Shown here: piece after piece, positions 49,474 to 57,905 of the stretch
Numbering within the stretch: the stretch's first letter is position 1
Layout: every line of letters begins with the position of its first letter
Source of the DNA: Streptomyces iconiensis
Lineage (GTDB): Bacteria; Actinomycetota; Actinomycetes; Streptomycetales; Streptomycetaceae
NCBI RefSeq assembly: GCF_028657195.3
Contig: NZ_JANCPR020000014.1
Span: 1 to 64,000, forward strand
DNA: 64,000 bases
Direction of reading: 5' to 3'
Position numbers and translations under genes: made by a program
Notes under the pieces: model-generated
Seen by the model: the letters and a program-made list of their open reading frames with translations, nothing else
What the model was told of the DNA's origin: nothing
Databases searched by the model: none

Positions 49474-51099
49474 CTACTGGCCCGGGATGCGTACGGGCGG
49501 GGTGAACGGGTTCTTCATGGGGCCGAGCGCCGCCAGGTCGACCTCGACCAGCGACGGCCCTTCCGAGGCGACGGCCCGGCTCAGCACGGGCGCCGCCTCC
49601 TCCTCGGAGCCGATGCGCAGATACGGCAGCCCGCACGCGTGCGCGAGGAGCGCGAAGTCGGGGGTCACCAGGTCGACGCCGCTGCGGCGTTCGCTGTAGC
49701 GGTCCTGCATGTTGCGCAGCACGCCGTAGCCGCCGTCGTTGAAGACGACGAGGGTCAGCCGGGGCCGCTCCTGTGCCAGGGTCAGCAGCTCGCCGAGGTG
49801 CACGGCGAGCCCGCCGTCCCCGGCGAGCACCACGGTCGGGTCCTCCGGCCGCGCCAGTGCGGCGCCGATGCCCATGCCGAGCCCCTGGCCGATGCCGCCG
49901 CCGCGCGGGAAGACGTTGTCGCGCGGGTCGTACATCTCCAGCAGCCGGTTGCCCCAACTGCTGGAGGGGATGGTGACATCCCGTGCGACGACAGCGGCGC
50001 GTGGCAGTGCGGCGCGGAGCGCGTCGCAGACCGCCGCCTGCGGGCCGATGCTGTCGCGCAGTGCGGCGCGCACCTCGGCGCGTACCGCGGTGACACGGTC
50101 GCTCCAGCCCGGCTCCGCGTGCCTGGCGTGCGGCAGCAGGGCTTCCAGCACGGGCGCCGCCTCGCCGTGCAGGGCGTGGGCAGCCGGGTACGCACGGCCG
50201 AGCGCGGCGGCGTCCACGTCGATCTGGATGTGCGCTGCGGGCAGCTCAAGCCCGTAGTCGGCGGTCTCGTTGGAGCGGAAGTGGGTGCCGACGGTGAGCA
50301 GGAGGTCGGCCTCGGTGAGCAGGGCGCGTGCCGGCGGGCTGGTGGCGAAGTTGCCGATCACCTGGTCGTGGTCCTCCGGCACGCTGCCGCGCCCCGAGTT
50401 CGAGGTGAGCAGCCCGGCGCCCGTCGCCTCCAGCAGCCTCGCCAGCTCGTCCCGCGCACCCGTGGCGCCGCCGCCCGCCCACACCAGCGGACGGCGTGCC
50501 GAGGCCAACAGGCGTCCTGCGGCGACCAGTTCGCCCGCCGTGGGGGAGGGGGCCGGCGGCGCGTGCCGTTCCTCGGGCTCGTCGGTCTGCGCCGCGTACT
50601 GCAGGTCGACCGGCCACTCCACGCTCGCGGGACCGCCGGGCGCTGCGAGCGCGGCGCGGGCCGCCGCGCGGAGGACCCGCCCGGCGCGCTCCGCGTCCGG
50701 CACGGTCTCGGCGTGTACCGACACGGCGCGCAGCATGCCGAGCTGGTCCTTGGTCTCGTGGATGAAGCCACGCCCGCTGCCCAGGAACGCGCTCTCCACC
50801 TGCCCGGTGACGTGCAGAACCGAACTGCCCGCGCTGAGCGACTCGATCAGCGAACCGGCCGCGTTGCCAGCGCCGGTCCCCGTCGAGGTCAGCGCGCAAC
50901 CCAGGCCGCCGCGGGCCCGCCCGTAGGCGTCGGCCGCGCTCACGGCCGACGCCTCGTGCCGCACGGGAACGAAGCGCAGCTCGCGGTCCACGGCCTCGAC
51001 GAGCGGCAGGTTGTGCACACTGACGATGCCGAACACCGTGTCGATGCCGTACTCGCGCAGGACGGTGACGAGGAGATCGCCTCCGGTCGTATCACGCAT
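49474..51099 (-). CDS. ThDP-dependent enzyme (acetolactate synthase/decarboxylase superfamily)
   Basis: A 541-residue ThDP enzyme. The catalytic Glu is Glu49 (VPVRHEASA); the ThDP/Mg motif is GDGGLAVHLGEL followed after the usual spacing by FNDGGYGVL. FPRGGGIGQGLGMGIGAAL precedes it. Subfamily is not clear: it differs from the benzoylformate decarboxylase at 63156, so the region encodes two ThDP enzymes. Likely cleaves or ligates a 2-keto acid of the pathway. ATG 51099. Confidence 0.88.
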   Translation of the reverse strand: MRDTTGGDLLVTVLREYGIDTVFGIVSVHNLPLVEAVDRELRFVPVRHEASAVSAADAYGRARGGLGCALTSTGTGAGNAAGSLIESLSAGSSVLHVTGQVESAFLGSGRGFIHETKDQLGMLRAVSVHAETVPDAERAGRVLRAAARAALAAPGGPASVEWPVDLQYAAQTDEPEERHAPPAPSPTAGELVAAGRLLASARRPLVWAGGGATGARDELARLLEATGAGLLTSNSGRGSVPEDHDQVIGNFATSPPARALLTEADLLLTVGTHFRSNETADYGLELPAAHIQIDVDAAALGRAYPAAHALHGEAAPVLEALLPHARHAEPGWSDRVTAVRAEVRAALRDSIGPQAAVCDALRAALPRAAVVARDVTIPSSSWGNRLLEMYDPRDNVFPRGGGIGQGLGMGIGAALARPEDPTVVLAGDGGLAVHLGELLTLAQERPRLTLVVFNDGGYGVLRNMQDRYSERRSGVDLVTPDFALLAHACGLPYLRIGSEEEAAPVLSRAVASEGPSLVEVDLAALGPMKNPFTPPVRIPGQ

Positions 51100-51113
51100 G
51101 GTGGGTGGTCTCC

Positions 51114-51902
51114 TCAGAGGATGGAGCGGCCGACTCCGCCGCAGACGTCGATGCTGGTTCCTGTGATGTACGAGGCGCGGGGCGAGAGCAGCGTGAGGAC
51201 CGCGTAGGCGACCTCTTCGGCCCGCCCGAGGCGTCCCAGCGCGATGCCGCGCGAGGCGGCGAGTTCGGTCTGCCACTCCTCGTAGGGCATCCCGGAGTCC
51301 GCCGCCTGGTGGCGGCGGGTCCACTGGCCGGTGTCGATGAGGCCGAGGGAGACCGAGTTGACCCGGATGCCGTCGGCGGCCAGTTCCGCCGACAGGGACT
51401 TGGTGAGGTTGAGCACGCCCGCGCGCGCCGCGCTCGTCGTGATCAGCCGGGTCTCCGGCTGCTTGGCGAGTACCGCGTTGATGTTGACGAGGCTCGCGGC
51501 GCCGGAAGCGGCGAGGTGGGCGCGGGCCGCATGGAGCGGGTTGAGCACCCCGGCGAACTTCAGCTCCAGCTCGTCACGCCAGTCCTCGGCCGTGCACTCG
51601 TGCAGGCGTTTCATACGGGAGCTGCCCGCGTTGTTGACGAGTCCGTCGATGCCGCCGAACTCTTCCGCCGCGCGGCCCACGAAGCCGTGCACCGCCTCGG
51701 CGTCCCGTACGTCGCAGACCGAGGTCAGCAGCCGGTCCCTGCCGGCTCCCAGCCGCTCGGCCGCCGTGGCCAGCCGGTCGGCGTCACGGCCGCAGGTCGC
51801 GACGCGGGCGCCCTCGTCGAGCAGTGCGCCGACCGTGGCGAGGCCGACGCCCGAGCTGCCACCGGTGACCACGAAGGTGCGGTTGGCGAGACCCAGGTCC
51901 AT
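51114..51902 (-). CDS. SDR with substituted catalytic tetrad
   Basis: A 262-residue SDR with intact cofactor fold (TGGSSGVG at 13-20, NNAG at 90-93) but, by alignment to FabG, Lys115, Ala143, Thr156 and Arg160 stand where Asn, Ser, Tyr and Lys are expected (NINAVLA ... LITTSAARAGVLNL). A group of SDRs with the TSAARAG motif exists; its chemistry is not clear to me. Immediately downstream of a normal SDR gene (19 nt), so the two may form a complex or act in sequence. Confidence 0.88.
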   Translation of the reverse strand: MDLGLANRTFVVTGGSSGVGLATVGALLDEGARVATCGRDADRLATAAERLGAGRDRLLTSVCDVRDAEAVHGFVGRAAEEFGGIDGLVNNAGSSRMKRLHECTAEDWRDELELKFAGVLNPLHAARAHLAASGAASLVNINAVLAKQPETRLITTSAARAGVLNLTKSLSAELAADGIRVNSVSLGLIDTGQWTRRHQAADSGMPYEEWQTELAASRGIALGRLGRAEEVAYAVLTLLSPRASYITGTSIDVCGGVGRSIL

Positions 51903-51921
51903 AACTCGGTTCTCCTGTACG

Positions 51922-52677
51922 TCAGTTCATGGTGAAGCCGCCGTTGACGGCGATCACCTGGCCGGTCAGATAGCGGGACTCCTCGCCCAGCAGGAAGGAG
52001 AGGACCCCCGTGAGGTCGTCGGGCCGCTGCGGGCGGGAGATCGCACGCCGGGCGCGGTACAGCTCGTGCCGTTCGGCCGGCACGGTCTCGGTCGCCTCGC
52101 ACTCGGTGAGCCCGGGCGCCACCGCGTTCACGGTGATCCCCTGGTCGCCCAGCTCGCGGGCCATCGCCCGGGTCAGCGCGATGACGGCGCCCTTGGAGGC
52201 GACGTAGTGGGCGAGCCGGGGCGAGCCGTACAGCGCGGCGTCCGAGGCGACGTTGACGATCCGGCCCTGACCGGCGAACAGGGGATACAGCGCCTTCGAA
52301 ACCAGCCAGGGACCGCGCGCGTTGACCGCCATCAGCCGGTCCCACTCCGCGATGCCGAGGTCCCAGAACTCCTTGCCGCCCACGCCGTTGGCGAGCGCCG
52401 CGTTGTTGACGAGCCCGTACAGCCGCCCGGACTCGCGCACGGCGGCTGCCAGCCCTTCGACCGAGGCGGGGTCGGAGACGTCGCAGCGTACGAAGCGCGC
52501 GTCCAGGCCCTCGGCGCGCAGTTCGGCGGCGGCGTGCTCGCCCCGCTCGCGCTCCAGCTCGGCGACGACGACCCGGAAGCCGTCGGCGCCCGCGCGGCGG
52601 GCCGCGACCAGCCCCAGGCCACGGCCCGCACCGGTGACGACGACGGTGCGCGCGCCGTCCGACGGGCTGTCAGTCAC
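51922..52677 (-). CDS. Classical SDR dehydrogenase/reductase
   Basis: A 251-residue SDR with full active site: TGAGRGLG at 15-22, NNAA at 91-94, Ser145, Tyr158, Lys162 (NVASDAALYGSPRLAHYVASK). Probably oxidises a hydroxy intermediate or a cis-dihydrodiol, consistent with the Rieske oxygenase of the operon. GTG 52677 lies inside the end of the cupin gene (8-bp overlap). Confidence 0.88.
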   Translation of the reverse strand: MTDSPSDGARTVVVTGAGRGLGLVAARRAGADGFRVVVAELERERGEHAAAELRAEGLDARFVRCDVSDPASVEGLAAAVRESGRLYGLVNNAALANGVGGKEFWDLGIAEWDRLMAVNARGPWLVSKALYPLFAGQGRIVNVASDAALYGSPRLAHYVASKGAVIALTRAMARELGDQGITVNAVAPGLTECEATETVPAERHELYRARRAISRPQRPDDLTGVLSFLLGEESRYLTGQVIAVNGGFTMN

Positions 52678-53191
52678 GCGTGACCCCGTGCATGGGTGAG
52701 TACTCGGGGTAGGACGGCACCTGCGGCTTCTGCGTGCCGATCACGACACAGAACAGGGCGTCGGTCTCGCCCTCGTTCTTGAGCGAGCGGGTCACACCGG
52801 CCGGGACGACGATCATGTCCCGGTAGCCGAGCGTGCGGTACTCGGCCTCGTCGGGGCCACGGTGTATGCCCACCCTGACCTCGCCCTCCAGGACGAAGAA
52901 CGCCTCCTCCACATCGTGATGGGTGTGGGCAGGGCCCTCGGCGCCGGGCGGCAGCAGCATGTTGGAGAAGGTGAAGCCGCCCGAGGGCAGGATGCGGCTG
53001 TCCCCCTCGTGGTTGCCCGTGGCGCCGGAGCCGACGTACCGGATCTGGCCCCGGCGGTACTGCGGTCCCGCCTTCTCCTGGAAGGAGAGCGTGTCGAAGT
53101 CGGCGACGCGGGAGTCCTTGCTGGCGATCAGGGAGTCGGTGTAGGCGGCCAGGTCGCCGTTGTTGTCGTAAGCGGTCGTGGTCAGAGGCAT
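52670..53191 (-). CDS. Cupin-domain protein
   Basis: A 173-residue protein with one cupin barrel: motif 1 HTHHDVEEAFFVLEGEVRVG (metal ligands His, His, Glu) and motif 2 LGYRDMIVVPAGVTRSLKN, where the usual second His is replaced. Could be a non-heme-iron or Mn oxygenase/isomerase of the pathway. Overlaps the SDR start. Confidence 0.88.
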   Translation of the reverse strand: MPLTTTAYDNNGDLAAYTDSLIASKDSRVADFDTLSFQEKAGPQYRRGQIRYVGSGATGNHEGDSRILPSGGFTFSNMLLPPGAEGPAHTHHDVEEAFFVLEGEVRVGIHRGPDEAEYRTLGYRDMIVVPAGVTRSLKNEGETDALFCVVIGTQKPQVPSYPEYSPMHGVTRD

Positions 53192-53203
53192 GCGGAACAG
53201 CTC

Positions 53204-54100
53204 CTACTCGGGAATGGCAGCGGTGATACGGAGATGCGAGAGCACCCAGGCGTTGACGTGCCCCGGCTGCTCCTGATGGGCCAGGTGACCGGCGTCCTTG
53301 ACGATCACGTAGGCACTCTTGTGGACGGCGCCGGCGAGGGTCTGGCTCGCCTCGACGCCGGTGACGGTGTCCTGGTCGCCGCAGAGCACCAGCGTCGGCG
53401 CTGTGACGGCGGCGAGTTCGGCGCGCAGATCGGTGCGGGCCATGGACTCGGCGGCGTACCGGTAGCCCGGCAGCCGTACCGAGGCCGCCATGGTCTCCAC
53501 GACGCGCCGTACCAGGTCGTCCGGTGCGCCAGGTGAGACCAGCCGGGGCCCGCGCTGCTCGGCGAACGCGCGCGGTCCCTGCTCGGCCAGCTCCTCGGCG
53601 CGGGCGCGCATGGCCGCGGCCTTCGCCTCATCGGTGCCCGAACCCGGGCTGGAGTCGGCGACGATGAGCGAGGCGACCAGTTCCGGATGGCGGGTGGCGA
53701 GCCGCAGCGCGATCACCCCGCCCCAGGAGACGCCGAAGATGTGCGCCGCCGTGCCGCGTGCGCGGACGAGCGCGGCGGCTGCGTCGGCGAAGTCGTCCAG
53801 GGTGAGCGGGTGTTGGGGGTCGGCGGACCGCGCGTAACCGGGCGCGTCCCAGGCCACGACCCTGACATGGGCGGAGAGTTCGGCCAGCTGCGGGGCGAAC
53901 GCCGCCGACGAGGAACCGATGCCGTGCAGGCACAGCAGCAGCGGCCCCTGGTCCCCGGCCTCGGTCACATGGACACCCGTGCCCTCGCCGGCCGTCTGCC
54001 GGGAACTCACGGGCTGTGGTGCCTCCACAGAAGGTGTTTCCCGCGCAGAAGGTGTCCCGTTCACAGGCTGTGTTCCCTTCACAAGCTGTGTTTCCTTCAC
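53204..54100 (-). CDS. Alpha/beta hydrolase (meta-cleavage-product hydrolase-like)
   Basis: A 298-residue hydrolase; catalytic Ser125 (GVSWGG), Asp244 (GDQDTVTG) and His272 (DAGHLAHQEQP); oxyanion region CLHGIGSSS. Similar to the C-C bond hydrolases that follow extradiol cleavage. The first about 35 residues are six-residue repeats (VKETQL, VKGTQP, VNGTPS, ARETPS, VEAPQP) from an 18-bp DNA array. GTG 54100 overlaps the upstream stop (GTGA); GTGs 18 and 36 nt later also have GAAGG ahead of them. Confidence 0.87.
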   Translation of the reverse strand: MKETQLVKGTQPVNGTPSARETPSVEAPQPVSSRQTAGEGTGVHVTEAGDQGPLLLCLHGIGSSSAAFAPQLAELSAHVRVVAWDAPGYARSADPQHPLTLDDFADAAAALVRARGTAAHIFGVSWGGVIALRLATRHPELVASLIVADSSPGSGTDEAKAAAMRARAEELAEQGPRAFAEQRGPRLVSPGAPDDLVRRVVETMAASVRLPGYRYAAESMARTDLRAELAAVTAPTLVLCGDQDTVTGVEASQTLAGAVHKSAYVIVKDAGHLAHQEQPGHVNAWVLSHLRITAAIPE

Positions 54101-54105
54101 AAGAT
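54005..54105 (-). repeat. 18-bp tandem array carrying ribosome site plus GTG start
   Basis: On the leftward strand, units like AAGGAAACACAGCTTGTG run from the stop codon of the aspartate-dehydrogenase-like gene into the hydrolase coding region, about five or six decaying copies. Each early copy holds GAAGG about 8 nt before a GTG. Confidence 0.85.
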
Positions 54106-55002
54106 GTGCCCCGTCCGCCCGGCGAGCGCCGCGACTCCGCGCAGCACCGCGTACGGCACGACCTGGCTGGTCGCGGGGTTGCCCGGGTCGGGCAGGTGTG
54201 CGGCGTCGAAGCGGTACGTGCCGTAGGGGCCCGACGCCTCGACCACGTGCCGGGTGTGGCGTGCCGCGGGGTCGGCCACGACCCTGACCCGGACGGCGTC
54301 CGGGTCGCCGACCGCCAGGGCCAGGGAGGCGGCCACGTTCGTGGAGCGCGGGAACTTCGCCGGAACGTCGCGCGCGGTGCCCGACATCACCTCGACGGGA
54401 CCTGTCGCCGTCCGCATCCGGGCCAGCAACTCCTCGCCCATCCACGGCTGTTCGAGCGTCGCGGGCAGCTTGGTCGTGGTCAGCAGCACCTGGTCCAGCG
54501 GGCCGAGCGACCGCGCCGCCTGGAGCAGGTCGAGGCCGCCCAGCGCACCGCCGGTGAAGTACACGCGTCCCGGGCCGGCGGCCAGGAGCCGCTTGGCCAG
54601 CTCGTCGTCCGTCAGCGCGCCGGTGGAGGCGATCAGCAGATCGGTGCCGGAGGCCAGCACGCGCTCGCCCCACTCCCGTACAGCGCCCTGACCCGCCGCC
54701 TCCACGATCAGATCGCAGTGCTCCAGCGCCTCTTCGAAGGAGAGCTGCCGCGCCGGCGCCGCTTCCCCCAGCGGACGGTTGTCCACGACGCACACCAGCT
54801 CGGCCCCGCCGACCTCTCCCCCGGCGAGCGCGGTGCCGACGACCCGGCCGATGGCGCCCCACCCGACGATGCCCACACGCCGCACGCGGGGCACGGGGCC
54901 GGATGCGTTCACGCCGCTCGCGGCACGGGCAGCGCTCATGTCGCTCACGCCGCTCGCGGCATTCACATCGCCGGCGGGATGCACATCGCTCACGGCACTC
55001 AT
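54097..55002 (-). CDS. L-aspartate dehydrogenase-like protein (NadX/DUF108 type)
   Basis: A 301-residue protein of the aspartate dehydrogenase family: RRVGIVGWGAIGRVVGTAL binds NAD(P), and the family-specific GTARDVPAKFPRSTNVAASLAL is present. Authentic members oxidise aspartate to iminoaspartate/oxaloacetate; in a catabolic operon it may reduce or aminate a ring-cleavage keto acid. The N-terminus has SDVHPAGDVNAASGVSD repeats from a junction duplication. ATG 55002 overlaps the VOC stop (ATGA). Confidence 0.85.
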   Translation of the reverse strand: MSAVSDVHPAGDVNAASGVSDMSAARAASGVNASGPVPRVRRVGIVGWGAIGRVVGTALAGGEVGGAELVCVVDNRPLGEAAPARQLSFEEALEHCDLIVEAAGQGAVREWGERVLASGTDLLIASTGALTDDELAKRLLAAGPGRVYFTGGALGGLDLLQAARSLGPLDQVLLTTTKLPATLEQPWMGEELLARMRTATGPVEVMSGTARDVPAKFPRSTNVAASLALAVGDPDAVRVRVVADPAARHTRHVVEASGPYGTYRFDAAHLPDPGNPATSQVVPYAVLRGVAALAGRTGHIL

Positions 55003-55943
55003 GCGGTCCCCTCCTTCGCGTCGAGGGGGGCGAGCGGGCCCGGGTCGGGCGTACCGGCCATGTGGCAGCGGATCTCCTTCGACGGCGGCCCGGCCGTCCC
55101 CCACAGGTCGGACAGCTCGGGAACCCGCCGCCAGACCCGGGCTATCCAGGCGTCCTCCACGATCTGTGCGACCTCGGACGTGTACTCGCAGACCAGTCCC
55201 GAGGGGTCGGTGAAGTAGGAGAAGGTGTTGTTGCCCGGCCCGTGCCGGCCCGGGCCCCACCCGGGGGTCACGCCGTGGTGGCGCAGCCGCCCGAGGCCCC
55301 GCATGAAGTGGTCGACCGACGTCATCTCGTAGGCCACGTGGTTGAGGGAGGTCCACTCGGCGCGGTTGAAGGCGATGCAGTGGTGGTCGGCGTTGCAGCG
55401 CAGGAACGCCATCTGGTGCTCGGACCAGTCGGAGACGCGCAGCCCGAGCACCTCGCGGTAGAAGGCGACGGCGGCGTCGATGTCCGTGGTGTTGAGCACG
55501 GCATGGGTGACGCCGACAGGTACGGAGCCGTCCCGGCCGCGCGGGGCCACCGCCTCGACATGGGCGCTGATCTCGATGAGCCGCTGTTCCGGGTCGGTGA
55601 AGCGGAGCCCGTATCCGCCGCCGGCCTGCTCCAGCGGCCCCGGCCCGGCGACGGGCACGATGCCGCGGGCCTGGAGGCGCCGTGCGGCCTCGTCGACCTC
55701 GGCGGGGGTCGCGACGGCGAACGCGAGCCGGCCGAGGCCGACGCGGTCGCGCCGCGTCAGCTGGAGCACGTGGTGCTCGTCCCCGGTGGCGCGCAGCCAG
55801 CGCGCTCCGTCGTCGGACTCGACGGTCTCCAGCCCCCAGACCTCCTCGTAGAAGTCGGCGGCCTCGGTGAAGGCGGGGGTGTGCAGTTCGACGTAGCGCA
55901 GGGAGCGGAGCCGGGCGATCGGCCCGTGGGGCGGAGGATGCAT
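54999..55943 (-). CDS. Type I extradiol ring-cleavage dioxygenase (VOC superfamily)
   Basis: A 314-residue two-module VOC protein. The second module keeps the 2-His-1-carboxylate iron site: His147 (GVTHAVLN), His202 (SLNHVAYEM) and Glu253 (LVCEYTSE), with the signature GNNTFSYFTDPSGLVCEY. It should cleave a catechol-type ring next to the hydroxyls. A hydrolase for such products is encoded two genes on. ATG 55943, 76 nt after the aldehyde dehydrogenase. Confidence 0.9.
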   Translation of the reverse strand: MHPPPHGPIARLRSLRYVELHTPAFTEAADFYEEVWGLETVESDDGARWLRATGDEHHVLQLTRRDRVGLGRLAFAVATPAEVDEAARRLQARGIVPVAGPGPLEQAGGGYGLRFTDPEQRLIEISAHVEAVAPRGRDGSVPVGVTHAVLNTTDIDAAVAFYREVLGLRVSDWSEHQMAFLRCNADHHCIAFNRAEWTSLNHVAYEMTSVDHFMRGLGRLRHHGVTPGWGPGRHGPGNNTFSYFTDPSGLVCEYTSEVAQIVEDAWIARVWRRVPELSDLWGTAGPPSKEIRCHMAGTPDPGPLAPLDAKEGTA

Positions 55944-56019
55944 GAGCTACTCCAGGAGCGTGCGGGGGCGTGCAGACGGACGGGGGCTGGGTCAGGGCGA
56001 AGGGTGTGCGTGCGGTGTC

Positions 56020-57504
56020 TCAACCGGCCCAGGCGAGTGGTGCGTCGGAGGTGCCCCAGTAGAGGGACTTCTGCCGCTGGTAGGCGCGGATCGCCTCCCG
56101 GCCCTTCTCCGTGCCGAGGCCGCTGTCCTTCCAACCGCTGAACGGTGTGGAGGCGCTGAACTGCTTGTACGTGTTGATCCAGACGGTTCCGGCGTCGACG
56201 CGGCGCGCGATACGCCAGGCGGCCCGCGCGTCACGGGTCCAGATGCCGCAGGCCAGCCCGTAGACCGAGGCGTTGGCCTGCCGGACGAGGTCGTCCTCGT
56301 CGTCGTAGGGGAGTGCGACGAGTACCGGGCCGAAGATCTCCTCCTGGCAGGTGCGGGCGGTGTTCGGCAGCCCTTCGAGCACGGTCGGCAGGTAGTAGGC
56401 GCCGTCCTGGTACCGCTCGCCCCCGGGTGCGCCGCCGCCGCACAGGACGCGGGCGCCCTCCGAGCGCGCGAGGTCGACGTAGGCGGCGACCGCGTCGCGG
56501 TGGCGAGCGTGCACCAGCGGGCCGACCTGCGTCGCGGGGTCGGTGCCAGGGCCGACGCGCAGCCCGCGCACCCGCTCCACGAGCCGTTCCATGAAGCTGT
56601 CGTAGATCTCCCGGGCGACGAACAGCCGTGAACCGGCCACGCAGGACTGGCCGCTGGACGAGAAGACCCCGAACTGCACACCGGCCAGCGCCTGTTCGAT
56701 GTCGGCGTCGGCGCGCACGACAGTCGGTGACTTGCCGCCCAGTTCCAGGGAGGCGGGGATCAGCTTCTCCGCCGCCACCCTGGCGATGGATCTGCCGGTC
56801 TCGGTGCCGCCGGTGAAGGCGATACGGCCGACGAGGGGGTGCCGCACCACCGCCTCGCCGACCACCCGTCCGCTGCCGGGCAGCACGGAGAGCAGCGCTG
56901 TCGGCAGCCCGAACTCCGTGAGGGCCTGGGTGAGGAGACGGCCGAGTGCGAGGGACACCAGGGGTGTCCACGCCGCCGGTTTGAGCAGCACCGCGTTGCC
57001 TGCTGCGAGCGCGGGGGCGATCTTCTGCGCGTCGCTGACGATGGGGGAGTTCCAGGGGTTGATCGCGCCGACGACCCCGATCGGTTCGTGCACGCTCATG
57101 GTGGTGTACGGGCCACGCGAAGGGGTGAGTGTGTCCTCGGCCGTCTCCAGCACGGCAGCGAGGTAGCGGAACGTGCCGGCCGCACTGAGCGCGAGGGCCC
57201 GGGTCTCGGCGCGGGTCTTGCCGGTGTCGGCGGTCTGGAGCGCGGACAGCTCGTCGGCCGACCGCTCGGTCAACTCGCCCATCCGGTACAGCAGTCGGGC
57301 CCGCTCATGGGGGAGCAGCGCACACCAGCCGGGGTCGGCCGCCGCCCGCGCCCCGGCCTCTGCCGCCTCGCCGACCTCGTCGGCCGATGCGGTGTGCAGG
57401 GTGGCGAGAACGTGCCCGGTGGCCGGGTCGACCGAGTCGAGCGGCTCGCCCGCACCGCGCCGCCACTGGCCCGCGATCAGGATGTCGGTGGGAAGGTGCG
57501 GCAC
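56020..57504 (-). CDS. NAD(P)-dependent aldehyde dehydrogenase
   Basis: A 494-residue ALDH with Asn152 (NPWNSP), Glu254 (LELGGKSP) and nucleophile Cys288 (SSSGQSCVAGSR). With a benzoylformate decarboxylase in the same region, oxidation of an aromatic aldehyde to the acid is the likely task. GTG 57504 is chosen: GGAGGT lies just before it; an open frame continues upstream without a good start. First gene of the leftward operon with a leader of about 200 nt. Confidence 0.9.
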   Translation of the reverse strand: MPHLPTDILIAGQWRRGAGEPLDSVDPATGHVLATLHTASADEVGEAAEAGARAAADPGWCALLPHERARLLYRMGELTERSADELSALQTADTGKTRAETRALALSAAGTFRYLAAVLETAEDTLTPSRGPYTTMSVHEPIGVVGAINPWNSPIVSDAQKIAPALAAGNAVLLKPAAWTPLVSLALGRLLTQALTEFGLPTALLSVLPGSGRVVGEAVVRHPLVGRIAFTGGTETGRSIARVAAEKLIPASLELGGKSPTVVRADADIEQALAGVQFGVFSSSGQSCVAGSRLFVAREIYDSFMERLVERVRGLRVGPGTDPATQVGPLVHARHRDAVAAYVDLARSEGARVLCGGGAPGGERYQDGAYYLPTVLEGLPNTARTCQEEIFGPVLVALPYDDEDDLVRQANASVYGLACGIWTRDARAAWRIARRVDAGTVWINTYKQFSASTPFSGWKDSGLGTEKGREAIRAYQRQKSLYWGTSDAPLAWAG

Positions 57505-57707
57505 GGCTGGACCTCCGGGCGAGGTGGGGGACGGGGAGTTCACGGGCGGTACGTTCCGCGCGCTCCGTACGCCGCACGGCAGGGCTGTGCACGCGTCGGT
57601 GGCGGTGGACATGTCCGTGTGCGTGCCGGTGCGGGCGGTGGCCCTCACGGTGCGTGCGGGCGGTGGCCCGACCGGCGCCGCGACTTCTGTGGCGTCGAAG
57701 TCCTAGA

Positions 57708-57736
57708 AAGCTAAGCGCTTAAGTTTTATTGCGCAA
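57708..57736 (-). promoter_or_regulatory. Leftward promoter of the aromatic operon
   Basis: On the minus strand TTGCGC (57736-57731) and TAGCTT (57713-57708) are separated by 17 nt. The -10 overlaps the GCTAAGCGCTTAA site. Confidence 0.55.
57710..57723. promoter_or_regulatory. MarR-type operator, site 1
   Basis: GCTAAGCGCTTAAG contains the palindrome TAAGCGCTTA and matches site 2 at 12 of 14 positions. It covers the leftward -10. Confidence 0.65.
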
Positions 57737-57825
57737 GACCCCGTGCGAGGAGGGTGAGGGCGGACTCCGGCCACGGTGGCGGCCGTTGACGCGTGAAGCG
57801 GGGCAATACGTGGACAGTCAATACC

Positions 57826-57839
57826 GCTAAGCCCTTAAC
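57826..57839. promoter_or_regulatory. MarR-type operator, site 2
   Basis: GCTAAGCCCTTAAC, 116 bp from site 1, just upstream of the rightward -35. A third half-site (CCGCTTAG, 57846-57853) lies in the -35/-10 spacer. Confidence 0.65.
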
Positions 57840-57841
57840 CA

Positions 57842-57870
57842 TTGACCGCTTAGATGCTGGCTCCTACTGT
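57842..57870 (+). promoter_or_regulatory. Rightward promoter of the MFS gene
   Basis: TTGACC (57842-57847) and TACTGT (57865-57870) with a 17-nt spacer, 35 nt before the MFS ATG. Confidence 0.65.
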
Positions 57871-57905
57871 CTCCGCAACCTCTCTGTCCGCGGAAGGACT
57901 CCTCC

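Noticed and set aside
48409..51207. Long rightward frame opposite the reductase and ThDP genes
   Set aside because: Shadow of genes with complete catalytic motifs on the other strand.
57505..57648. Longer N-terminus of the aldehyde dehydrogenase
   Set aside because: The extra residues do not look like ALDH and the GTG at 57504 has a strong GGAGGT site; the region is more likely a 5' leader.
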